This document shows, in pieces, positions 1 to 7,854 of a stretch of DNA of 44,231 nt. Location of the stretch: positions 1 through 44,231 of the forward strand of contig NZ_PPQR01000034.1 in NCBI RefSeq assembly GCF_002902085.1. Direction: 5' to 3'. Within the stretch, counting starts at the first letter, position 1. Each line of letters opens with the position of its first letter. The position numbers were made by a program, and so were the translations under genes. The notes beneath the pieces are model-generated. The model did no database searches, had not been told where the DNA came from, and was given only the letters and a program-made list of their open reading frames with translations. Origin of the DNA: Staphylococcus simiae (GTDB taxonomy: Bacteria; Bacillota; Bacilli; Staphylococcales; Staphylococcaceae).

Positions 1-99
1 TATAGAGATAATTGCGCTTTTTTCATATTCAAAATACAAAAATCGGACTAATAGAAAATAATTAAAAATTCTCTATCAGTCCGATTTATTATAGAACCT
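1..99. repeat. Dispersed repeat with hairpin, copy 1
   Basis: About 99 bp that recur at 4987-5086 with only a handful of differences, including one 1-base indel. It contains a 15-base inverted repeat (arms 41-55 and 72-86). Read on the minus strand, the one non-Watson-Crick position is a G-U wobble, and the stem is followed by a short T-run, so it could act as a back-up terminator for rny. The primary rny terminator at 108-130 already precedes it. The left boundary may extend beyond the window. The family was not recognised. Confidence 0.8.
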
Positions 100-103
100 A
101 AAG

Positions 104-130
104 AAAACTCCCCCACAAAATGTGAGGGAG
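104..130 (-). terminator. rny intrinsic terminator
   Basis: Immediately after the rny stop, the minus strand forms CTCCCTCACA-TTT-TGTGGGGGAG (10 pairs including one G-U), followed by TTTTC. The stem is GC-rich for this genome. It lies about 8 nt beyond the stop codon. Confidence 0.85.
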
Positions 131-137
131 ACAAAAA

Positions 138-1697
138 TTATTTTGCATATTCTACTGCTCTAGTCTCTCGAACAACTGTCACTTTGATATGACCAGGATA
201 TTGTAATTCTTCTTCAATCTGGTTTTTAATATCTCTTGCTAATCGATATGATTTTAAATCATCAATTTCTTCAGGGGAGACAATCACACGGATTTCCCTT
301 CCTGCTTGTATTGCAAATGCTTTTTCAACACCGTCATAACTTTCTGATAACGTTTCTAATCGTTCTAATCGACGAATATAGTTTTCCAATGTTTCTTTTC
401 TAGCACCTGGTCGTGCAGCTGACAATGCATCTGCAGCAGCCACTAAAATAGAAATAATTGACGTTGGTTCTACATCTCCATGATGTGAATGAATCGCATT
501 GATTACTGTTTCATTTTCACCATATTTTTTAGCTAATTCTACACCTATTTCAACATGACTACCTTCTACTTCATGATCAATTGCTTTACCTACATCATGT
601 AATAGTCCTGCACGTTTAGCTAGAGTTTCATCTTCACCTAATTCTGCAGCTAACATACTTGCTAGATGTGCTACTTCAATAGAATGTTTAAGAACATTTT
701 GACCATAACTTGTACGATAATTTAAACGTCCTAAAATTTTAACTAAATCTGGATGCATATTATATGCATTAACTTCAAACGTCGCTTGTTCACCAGCTTC
801 ACGAATAATATCATCTACTTCTTTTCTTGCTTTTTCGACCATATCTTCAATTCTTCCTGGGTGAATACGACCATCAGATACTAAGTTAACAAGTGCTGTT
901 CTTGCAATTTCTCTTCTTATTGGATCAAAACCAGATAAAATTACAGCTTCTGGTGTATCATCAATAATTAAATCAATTCCAGTTAAAGTTTCAAGTGTGC
1001 GAATATTTCGTCCTTCTCTACCAATAATACGACCTTTCATCTCATCATTTGGTAAATTAACAACTGATACAGTAGATTCACTTGTATGATCTGCTGCTAA
1101 TCTTTGCACTGTAGTAGCTAATAATTCTTTGGCTGTTTTATTAACTGTTTCTTTAGCTTCTTTTTCTTTTTCTTTAACAAGTATTGCAATATCTTGTGAC
1201 AGTTCTTCTTCCACTCTTTGAAGTTGTTCATTAACAGCTTCTTCTTGAGTGAGACCGGAGATGCGTTCTAATTCTTGTTCATGCTTCATTATTAACGTTT
1301 GAACACTACTCTCTTTTGCATCTACTTGTTGTTGTTTTTCTTCAATTTTTGATTCTTTTTGCTCTAAAATCTCATCCTTTTTATCAAGTAAATCAGATTT
1401 TCGCTCTAAGTTCTCTTCCTTTTGAAGAAGGCGGGATTCTTGTCGTTGAAGTTCACCACGTCTTTCACGTAGTTCAGCTTCAGTTTGTTCTCTTAAAATT
1501 TGATTCTCTTCTTTTGCCTCAAGTAATTTTTCTTTCTTGATATTGTCAGCCTCTTTATTGGCATGATTTACAATATCTTCGGCAGTTTGTCTTGCATGTA
1601 ATTGCTTTTGATGCAATATATTTCGGGCTACAACATACCCTACAACAACGCCTAGAATAATCCCCAGCAAAATGAGTAGGAGGCTTAATAAATTCAC
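138..1697 (-). CDS. rny: Ribonuclease Y
   Basis: Membrane-anchored endoribonuclease that starts bulk mRNA turnover in low-GC Gram-positives (also called cvfA or ymdA). The 519-aa product has an N-terminal membrane helix (about 4-24), a long charged coiled coil (about 30-190), a KH RNA-binding domain with [10 protein letters not shown] near 220-235, and an HD phosphohydrolase domain with the metal motif HDVGK near 365. Length and domain order match the staphylococcal enzyme. The start is GTG at 1695-1697, set by AGGAGGT about 6 nt upstream; no ATG fits. It is a single-gene unit with its own promoter (1782-1811) and terminator (104-130). Confidence 0.97.
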   Translation of the reverse strand: MNLLSLLLILLGIILGVVVGYVVARNILHQKQLHARQTAEDIVNHANKEADNIKKEKLLEAKEENQILREQTEAELRERRGELQRQESRLLQKEENLERKSDLLDKKDEILEQKESKIEEKQQQVDAKESSVQTLIMKHEQELERISGLTQEEAVNEQLQRVEEELSQDIAILVKEKEKEAKETVNKTAKELLATTVQRLAADHTSESTVSVVNLPNDEMKGRIIGREGRNIRTLETLTGIDLIIDDTPEAVILSGFDPIRREIARTALVNLVSDGRIHPGRIEDMVEKARKEVDDIIREAGEQATFEVNAYNMHPDLVKILGRLNYRTSYGQNVLKHSIEVAHLASMLAAELGEDETLAKRAGLLHDVGKAIDHEVEGSHVEIGVELAKKYGENETVINAIHSHHGDVEPTSIISILVAAADALSAARPGARKETLENYIRRLERLETLSESYDGVEKAFAIQAGREIRVIVSPEEIDDLKSYRLARDIKNQIEEELQYPGHIKVTVVRETRAVEYAK

Positions 1698-1781
1698 ATA
1701 AACACCTCCTTTTTCTAGGGTTTCGTCTGTATATGAAATTCAATATGACTTTATGAAATTATATATAAATCATACACATTA

Positions 1782-1811
1782 ATTGTACGGTTTTAAACGG
1801 ATAAGTGTCAA
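1782..1811 (-). promoter_or_regulatory. SigA-type promoter of rny
   Basis: On the minus strand TTGACA (1806-1811) is separated by 18 nt from TACAAT (1782-1787). The -35 is a perfect consensus and the -10 matches five of six. The implied leader is about 80 nt to the GTG start. Confidence 0.7.
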
Positions 1812-2097
1812 GTTATCTATTTGCACTTTTAGAAGATATTACAACTAATGTCTGTTGAAAATCCTAATTATTAGACTATTAAAAATATAATTTTATTATC
1901 AATAAATTCATCGTTAAATCTATTGTCTTAATTATCAAATTGAATGTATAAATACCATTAAAAGTATATCTAATTTATTTTATTAACATCTATTAGAAAA
2001 GGTAGAGGACTATCAAAACTACCAGTCAACTATATTAGAAAATCTGTAAGCATCTCTATTGTAATTATAAAACGCTAACACATTTAAAATTTGCCAT

Positions 2098-2138
2098 AAA
2101 AAAACTTCAAAGTACAACAATCGTTATACTTCGAAGCT
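2098..2138 (-). terminator. recA intrinsic terminator
   Basis: Arms 2103-2118 and 2123-2138 pair over 16 positions on the minus strand (three G-U pairs) around a GATT loop, followed by a run of seven T. It begins about 23 nt after the recA stop. Confidence 0.9.
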
Positions 2139-2160
2139 ATAAATATTTAAAGATTTGTTT

Positions 2161-3210
2161 TTATTCTTCATCTTCAAAAAGTGACTTAGGAGCTTCCTCT
2201 TCAGAACCTTCAACGTCACCATCAAAAATTCCAAGTTTTTCACGTAATTTACGATCAATTTCTTCCTTAATTTGAGGATTCTCTTTTAAGTACATTTTAA
2301 CGTTTTCTTTACCTTGGCCCATTCTTTCACCATTATATGAATACCAAGCACCTGATTTATCAACAATTTCGTTTTCAACACCTAAATCAATGAGTTCGCC
2401 TTCTTTAGAGATACCTTGTCCATACATAATATCTACTTCTGCAACTCTAAATGGGGGTGCAACTTTATTCTTAACAACCTTAATTTTAGTTCTATTACCA
2501 ACAATTTCTTGTCCTTGTTTCAATTGTTCAGCACGACGTACTTCTAGTCTAACAGAACTATAGAATTTCAATGCTCTACCACCTGGAGTTGTCTCAGGGT
2601 TACCGAACATAACACCAACTTTTTCACGAATTTGGTTAATAAAAATAGCTGTTGTATTAGATTTAGAAATAGCACCCGACAACTTACGTAAGGCTTGTGA
2701 CATCAAACGTGCTTGTAAACCGACATGTGTATCTCCCATTTCACCTTCAATTTCAGCTTTAGGTGTTAGAGCTGCAACTGAGTCAACTACTACAACATCA
2801 ACAGCACCACTTCGTACAAATGCTTCTGCAATTTCTAAACCTTGTTCGCCATGGTCAGGTTGTGACAAATATAAATTATCAATATCTACGCCTAATGCTT
2901 GAGCATAGACTGGGTCTAACGCATGTTCAGCATCTATAAATGCTGCTACACCTCCATTACTTTGTACTTCAGCAATGGCATGAAGTGCTACAGTCGTTTT
3001 ACCAGAACTTTCAGGACCATATATTTCAATAATACGTCCTTTAGGGTATCCACCGACGCCTAATGCATTATCCAAAGTCACTGAACCACTTGATGTACTG
3101 GAAACACGACGGGCTTTATTGTCCCCAAGTTTCATTACTGCACCTTTACCAAAAGACTTTTCCATATTTTTTATTACTGTATCTAGAGCTTTTTGACGAT
3201 CATTATCCAA
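2161..3210 (-). CDS. recA: Recombinase RecA
   Basis: ATP-dependent strand-exchange protein for homologous recombination, and co-protease that triggers LexA self-cleavage in the SOS response. The 349-aa product has Walker A GPESSGKT near 65-72, the DNA-binding loop 2 region around residues 195-210 with [10 protein letters not shown] just before it, and an acidic C-terminal tail typical of RecA. The start is TTG at 3208-3210, since the reading M-DNDRQK needs this codon and AGGAGGT sits 6 nt before it; no closer ATG exists in frame. It is monocistronic between its own LexA-controlled promoter and a strong terminator. Confidence 0.98.
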   Translation of the reverse strand: MDNDRQKALDTVIKNMEKSFGKGAVMKLGDNKARRVSSTSSGSVTLDNALGVGGYPKGRIIEIYGPESSGKTTVALHAIAEVQSNGGVAAFIDAEHALDPVYAQALGVDIDNLYLSQPDHGEQGLEIAEAFVRSGAVDVVVVDSVAALTPKAEIEGEMGDTHVGLQARLMSQALRKLSGAISKSNTTAIFINQIREKVGVMFGNPETTPGGRALKFYSSVRLEVRRAEQLKQGQEIVGNRTKIKVVKNKVAPPFRVAEVDIMYGQGISKEGELIDLGVENEIVDKSGAWYSYNGERMGQGKENVKMYLKENPQIKEEIDRKLREKLGIFDGDVEGSEEEAPKSLFEDEE

Positions 3211-3257
3211 AGCGAGACCTCCTAAGTGAGCTTGTTTCTTTTTATTATCTTACCAAT

Positions 3258-3286
3258 ACTATACAAGGATTTTAATTGAATTACAA
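3258..3286 (-). promoter_or_regulatory. SigA-type promoter of recA
   Basis: On the minus strand TTGTAA (3281-3286), a 17-nt spacer and TATAGT (3258-3263). The LexA box at 3295-3308 lies 8 nt upstream of the -35. Confidence 0.75.
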
Positions 3287-3294
3287 GTGTTTTG

Positions 3295-3308
3295 CGAATA
3301 TTTGTTCG
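3295..3308 (-). promoter_or_regulatory. LexA (SOS) box of recA
   Basis: CGAATATTTGTTCG differs at one position from the Gram-positive SOS operator CGAAC-N4-GTTCG. It lies just upstream of the recA -35, where bound LexA would block polymerase. A weaker partial match, CGAACAAATGTACT, lies at 3339-3352. Confidence 0.85.
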
Positions 3309-3383
3309 TATATTTTAGTTGTTTCTTACAACAGAATCGAACAAATGTACTTATATAATTACCAATTATTAAAATTTAACGCC

Positions 3384-4526
3384 TCAGTCAAATACATTTA
3401 ATAATCTTATTAAAGCATAATTTTGACTTCTGCTATGCATTAAATTTCTTGATTGTGCCATTTTAAATGACTCAATAGTTAACTTTTCATTTTCCAATAG
3501 TGCCAAATAAACAGTGTTATCTTGATTCAAAATAGAAACTGCTAAAGGAACTTGATATAGAGAAGCTGTATAATTCGTTGCTTCTAATAATTGTTCCTCG
3601 ATACTATTGTTTTTATTAATGATGTATTCTGAATCGATAATAGAGCCTTTAGCCATTTTATATTCATCCACATTTTTTAATCTATTGAATAATGCTCCAT
3701 TTGTTACACCATCATATATTGCAAATGGGGTTTTAATATGTTGCATAACTGCTTGTTCTAATAATATATCATCTGAGCCATAATAGAATTCACCAATTCT
3801 ATCCAAAATTTCTTTTTTAATTGGTGTTATTAAATTTTCAGCCTCAGTCTTAGATTCTGCACTTGCAGTTAATCTAAGATAAACTTCATGACTGCCAGCT
3901 AATGGTGCGATTGTTGGATTAGTTTGTTGATCTATCATATCCATAAGCACAGTTTCTACTTTGGACTCTCCTATTCCAGCAAACCTAAGTAATTCTGAGT
4001 GTATGATTCTTTTATTGTCCATAAAATGTGGTAATAACTCATGTTTAGCCATAGGTTGCATTTCTTTTGGTGGACCTGGTAACATGACAATTTTTTTATT
4101 ATCAGTTTCAATTAACATACCTGGTGCCATTCCATGACGATTAGGTAATACTATTGAATCTTTTATAACTAAAGCTTGTTGTTTATTATTTGGTGTCATT
4201 TCTTGACCCTGTTCTCGAAAATAACCTTCAATATATTCAAGTGAAGGTTCATCGGTTATCAACTCTCTATTGAGAACTTTGGCAACCGTATGTTTAGTTA
4301 AATCATCTTTTGTCGGTCCCAAGCCACCTGTTAAAATCAACGCATCAAATCGTTCTAAACCGCTTCGAATTACGTGTTCTAAGCGATCTGGATTATCACC
4401 AATAACTGTATGTTCAACAACATCTTTACCAATTTCATTAAATAACTTGGATAGAAATTGTCCATTAGTATTTGCAATTTGACCTAGTAATAATTCTGAA
4501 CCGACTGCTATTATTGAGATTTTCAT
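3384..4526 (-). CDS. cinA: CinA-like protein, degenerate C-terminal domain
   Basis: CinA family protein. The N-terminal MoCF/MoaB-like domain is intact: IIAVGSELLLGQ at 4-15 and GGLGPTKDD at 67-75 (of the kind linked to ADP-ribose or NMN pyrophosphatase activity). The C-terminal part, where other CinA proteins carry nicotinamide-nucleotide amidase, is short and diverged: near 271-277 it reads YDGVTNG where active enzymes have an AESxTGG-type motif, so the catalytic serine seems absent. The start is ATG at 4524-4526 with AAGGGGGAGA upstream; a longer in-frame extension has no ribosome site. The 380-aa length is what I recall for staphylococci. It has its own likely promoter, and recA is transcribed separately. 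Confidence 0.92.
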   Translation of the reverse strand: MKISIIAVGSELLLGQIANTNGQFLSKLFNEIGKDVVEHTVIGDNPDRLEHVIRSGLERFDALILTGGLGPTKDDLTKHTVAKVLNRELITDEPSLEYIEGYFREQGQEMTPNNKQQALVIKDSIVLPNRHGMAPGMLIETDNKKIVMLPGPPKEMQPMAKHELLPHFMDNKRIIHSELLRFAGIGESKVETVLMDMIDQQTNPTIAPLAGSHEVYLRLTASAESKTEAENLITPIKKEILDRIGEFYYGSDDILLEQAVMQHIKTPFAIYDGVTNGALFNRLKNVDEYKMAKGSIIDSEYIINKNNSIEEQLLEATNYTASLYQVPLAVSILNQDNTVYLALLENEKLTIESFKMAQSRNLMHSRSQNYALIRLLNVFD

Positions 4527-4554
4527 TTGTCTCCCCCTTTTGCATAACAAATCT

Positions 4555-4560
4555 ATTATA
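4555..4560 (-). promoter_or_regulatory. Candidate -10 element of cinA
   Basis: A perfect TATAAT on the minus strand, 29 nt before the cinA start. A weak -35 (TAGAAA, four of six) lies 17 nt upstream. Confidence 0.45.
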
Positions 4561-4622
4561 AACAAATCTTCTAAAAATTTCTAAAAATGAGTTTCAAAAT
4601 AACTGCAATTTAAATTGTATTA

Positions 4623-4943
4623 TCAATTATTACCTGAAGACTTGCCACAAAAACTGAATCTAAAATGTATTCTATAGTTATTATTGTAGGATTGGCAATA
4701 ATAGTTTGGATTGTAGTTCATTGATTTATTAATGTTTATCATCTTAGTAAGACTTATCAGATGCGACCCGTTATCATAAATATACATGAGAATATATTAA
4801 CGTACGAAACCGACATCGACGATATAACTATTTGAAAATTTATTTCTATCGTACTCTACACTATAATCATTTGACTGATAGTAATTTTTAAATCACTTTT
4901 TTCTAATTTGAAAATCTGATTTTTTTATAATATTGTTAGACAT
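4623..4943 (-). pseudogene. Candidate remnant of a small gene
   Basis: A minus-strand frame starts at ATG 4941-4943 behind AAGGAGA (about 10 nt spacing), reads MSNNIIKKSDFQIRKK, hits TGA, continues FKNYYQSNDYSVEYDRNK and onward to TAA at 4797-4799, then stays open in the same frame to 4623. That is 107 codons with two internal stops, fewer than expected by chance in DNA this AT-rich, and the residues look protein-like. I do not recognise the family. It may be a decayed gene or a chance frame behind a fortuitous ribosome site. Confidence 0.25.
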
Positions 4944-4986
4944 AGGCGCATTATCTCCTTAGGTTATTTGTTTAGTCACTTTTAAT

Positions 4987-5086
4987 TATAGAGATAATTG
5001 CGTTTTTTTCATATTCAAAATTCAAAAAATCGGACTAATAGAAAATAACTTAAAATTTTCTATCAGTCCGATTTATTATAGAACCT
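4987..5086. repeat. Dispersed repeat with hairpin, copy 2
   Basis: About 100 bp nearly identical to 1-99, in the same orientation. The inverted-repeat arms are 5028-5042 and 5059-5073, and the minus-strand stem is followed by six T. Both copies sit after the 3' end of a minus-strand gene (rny, pgsA) and share the edge TTTATTATAGAACC. The left flank of this copy is visible, and identity to copy 1 begins at or before TATAGAG. Confidence 0.85.
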
Positions 5087-5090
5087 TTTT

Positions 5091-5154
5091 TCAAAAAATT
5101 CGGTTGGTAAGATAACCTTCAAATTATCTTATCAACCGAATTTATTATAGAGCC
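5091..5154 (-). repeat. Diverged tandem hairpin unit, likely pgsA terminator
   Basis: Arms 5098-5115 and 5124-5141 pair over about 18 positions with one mismatch. The minus-strand stem is followed by TTTTTT. Its flanks (CAAAAAA before, TTTATTATAGAGCC after) copy those of the adjacent repeat unit at 5016-5086, while the stem sequence differs. It is the first strong terminator-like hairpin after pgsA. Confidence 0.65.
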
Positions 5155-5205
5155 ATAAATATTAAATTTATAAAGCTTTAATACTAACTAAACTTCCCAA
5201 AATAA

Positions 5206-5790
<585 letters not shown>

Positions 5791-5814
5791 TCATTTCATA
5801 TTTTGTTATTGTTG

Positions 5815-6207
5815 TTAAAATATTAAAACTAACAGAATCCATAATACAATAGTAATCAAAATGACTAATCCCATGATTACTAATAGTTGTAATGGTTCTT
5901 TAGATTTACTTTTATAAGTTATTTCATTACCATTACTAAAATCTGTTATGACTTTGTCAAGTTGTTGTTGATTAGATGGAATTTCATCTTGATGAGCTTG
6001 AATAAGTTGGTTAGGTTCAATATTAACAACACTTGCGTATTTCCGAATAAATCCTTCACTATAATTAGGATTAGGTATTAAATTAAACTCGTTATTTTCA
6101 ATATGTACTAATAAATATCTTTTAAGACCAGTCAATTGTTCTAATTCAGTCAAAGTCATACCTAATCTTTCTCGTCTACCTTTTAATACTTCACCAATTG
6201 TCTTCAA
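5815..6207 (-). CDS. RodZ-like helix-turn-helix membrane protein
   Basis: 130-aa protein with an N-terminal HTH_25 domain (about 4-70; the IGEVLKGRRERLGMT and YSEGFIRKYA segments are typical of RodZ/YmfM) and a single C-terminal membrane helix at about 106-130. The extracytoplasmic beta domain of full RodZ is absent: the protein ends with the helix. RodZ links the MreB cytoskeleton to the membrane in rods, but staphylococci are cocci without MreB, so the role here is unclear. It sits 22 bp after ymfK and 33 bp before pgsA, suggesting cotranscription. Confidence 0.85.
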   Translation of the reverse strand: MKTIGEVLKGRRERLGMTLTELEQLTGLKRYLLVHIENNEFNLIPNPNYSEGFIRKYASVVNIEPNQLIQAHQDEIPSNQQQLDKVITDFSNGNEITYKSKSKEPLQLLVIMGLVILITIVLWILLVLIF

Positions 6208-6229
6208 TAAAGAACCTCCTAACTAACAT

Positions 6230-7057
6230 TTACTCAAAGAATCCGAATCCTCCAACAAATGGATCTCCAAAATCTAAATTATTTTTACTTTGAATTATTT
6301 GTTGTTTCATATCTTCATATGTTATTTCTTGATTTTCATTTTCCCTTAATTCAATAATATAGTCAAAATCTTCCATAGTATAAGAACTTGTCTCTACAAA
6401 TAAATCAGGGTGCTCTACAACTTTAATAGACGGTAAGGTCATTACTTCTGTCACGAGTTCTTGATGTTTAGGGTTTGTCTCACGAGCAGTTACTGCACCA
6501 TCAATAATATAAACATGATTAGAATCGTACTCACCTTTAATTAGAGAGCTTCGAACAGTTTGTTTAATGAGTGTTGAACTAATAAATAACCATCTCTTAT
6601 GCGCACAAACACTACCTGCTACAATTGATTCTGTCTTGCCAACTCTAGGCATACCTCTAATTCCTATTAATTTATGCCCTTTTTCTTTAAACAATTCTGC
6701 TAAAAAATCAACTAATAATCCTAAATCTTCACGTTCAAACTTAAAAGTCTTCTTATCTTTAGCATCCTGTTCTATATATCGACCATGTCTTACAGCTAAA
6801 CGATCACGAAGTTCAGGCTTTTTTAATTTAGTTATCTCAATTTCATTAATTTCACGTGCAATTTGTTCGAAACGTTCTACTTTAGTTAAACTATCTGTTT
6901 TAATTAACAAACCGCGTTTGCCTTGATCAACGCCGTTTATTGTAACGATACTGATACCAAGCATACCAAGTAAACTAGAAACATCACCTAATAATCCGGG
7001 ACGATTCATTTCTATTTCATATTCCAGGTACCATTCTTTTTTTTGTGCCATAGTCAT
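6230..7057 (-). CDS. ymfK: DUF3388 protein YmfK, ACT-like plus P-loop
   Basis: Conserved Firmicutes protein of unknown function (275 aa). Residues 8-75 resemble an ACT-type regulatory fold (RPGLLGDVSSLLGMLGISI). A P-loop follows, GMPRVGKTE at 135-143, fitting GxxxxGK[ST]. The middle and C-terminal parts are soluble and charged. This suggests a nucleotide-binding protein controlled by a small ligand, which is inference. Start choice is uncertain: ATG at 7055-7057 or two codons on; the AAGGGG upstream fits either loosely. It heads the ymfK-rodZ-pgsA stretch after a 92-bp gap with a possible promoter. Confidence 0.85.
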   Translation of the reverse strand: MTMAQKKEWYLEYEIEMNRPGLLGDVSSLLGMLGISIVTINGVDQGKRGLLIKTDSLTKVERFEQIAREINEIEITKLKKPELRDRLAVRHGRYIEQDAKDKKTFKFEREDLGLLVDFLAELFKEKGHKLIGIRGMPRVGKTESIVAGSVCAHKRWLFISSTLIKQTVRSSLIKGEYDSNHVYIIDGAVTARETNPKHQELVTEVMTLPSIKVVEHPDLFVETSSYTMEDFDYIIELRENENQEITYEDMKQQIIQSKNNLDFGDPFVGGFGFFE

Positions 7058-7115
7058 GGTAAACCCACACCCCTTGTTAGTTTAGCAATACTAAAAATTC
7101 AATTTTAATAGTCAT

Positions 7116-7124
7116 ATTATAACA
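7116..7124 (-). promoter_or_regulatory. Candidate extended -10 promoter before ymfK
   Basis: The minus strand reads TGT-TATAAT, a perfect -10 with the TGn extension, about 59 nt before ymfK. No convincing -35 is visible, as is allowed for extended -10 promoters. A 9-bp inverted repeat (ATAACATTA/TAATGTTAT) overlaps it. Confidence 0.45.
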
Positions 7125-7149
7125 TTAAAAAATTTCTAATGTTATTGAT

Positions 7150-7854
7150 TTATAGATACCAACCACCGTTAACTTTTTGAATCGTTCCAGTAATACTTTT
7201 AGCTTGGTAGTGATATAAATATGCACAAGTATGTGCAATTTCAGAAGGTAATACCATACGTTGCTGTGGTAAGTCAGTTATTATACTTGTCAACTCTGTT
7301 TCATCCCAATGTTGAGCCATGTTTCCTGCAACAAAACCAGGTGTAATGGCATTAACCGTAACAGTTGTTAATGCTAATTCTTGACTCAATGCTTTAACGA
7401 AACCAAGCTGTGCACTCTTCATTGCTGAATATATCGTTTCCATACTCGCCCCAGTTTCACCCCATATAGATGAAATAACAATAATTCTACCATTTTGACT
7501 TTGACGTAATTGATCGACAAAGTAGCGACACATCCTAATTAATTGTAGAACATTTAATTGATAACTATTATTTATTTGATCATCCGTCATATCTTGGAGC
7601 ATACCGTATAGTGCCTGTCCACTCGTATAAATGAGACAATCTAATTCCTCTATGACATTAAAAGTAGCATCCAAATCAAGGGGCTGTGATAAGTCTGCTT
7701 GAATAAAATGAATCCTTTCACCACGATATTGAGCTTCTAATTGCACAATATCTGCATGACAATAGTGTAAATACACCTCATAACCATCTTGTAACAAGCG
7801 CTTTACTATTGCTGAACCAATTGATCCAGAACCACCAATGACTAAAGCCTTCAT
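7150..7854 (-). CDS. ymfI: Short-chain dehydrogenase/reductase YmfI
   Basis: 234-aa NAD(P)H-dependent oxidoreductase of the classical SDR family. It has the Rossmann glycine motif GGSGSIG at 7-13, N101, S129 in VISSIWGE, and the catalytic pair Y142 and K146 in YSAMK. Often annotated as a FabG-like 3-oxoacyl reductase, but the substrate is not known and the fabG of fatty-acid synthesis is elsewhere in staphylococci. Its ATG overlaps the ymfH stop (TAATG), implying translational coupling with the peptidase pair. Confidence 0.93.
   Translation of the reverse strand: MKALVIGGSGSIGSAIVKRLLQDGYEVYLHYCHADIVQLEAQYRGERIHFIQADLSQPLDLDATFNVIEELDCLIYTSGQALYGMLQDMTDDQINNSYQLNVLQLIRMCRYFVDQLRQSQNGRIIVISSIWGETGASMETIYSAMKSAQLGFVKALSQELALTTVTVNAITPGFVAGNMAQHWDETELTSIITDLPQQRMVLPSEIAHTCAYLYHYQAKSITGTIQKVNGGWYL

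Larger units (their letters stand above)
1698..2160. other. rny-recA intergenic region
   Basis: A gap of 463 bp that holds the rny promoter and leader near 1700-1811 and the recA terminator near 2098-2138. Between 1812 and 2095 it is very AT-rich with frequent stops on both strands. I see no credible gene, repeat or RNA there. Confidence 0.6.
4527..5205. other. cinA-pgsA intergenic region
   Basis: A gap of about 680 bp, one of the two longest here. From pgsA towards cinA it holds a hairpin unit (5091-5154), repeat copy 2 (4987-5086), a possible decayed small gene (4623-4943, minus), a 19-codon hydrophobic ORF on the plus strand (4665-4724) overlapping that remnant, and the cinA promoter. No intact conserved gene is visible. 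Confidence 0.6.

Noticed and set aside
4527-4565. N-terminal extension of cinA to an upstream ATG
   Set aside because: The AAGGGGGAGA ribosome site lies inside the extension, just before MKISIIAVGS, where CinA proteins begin.
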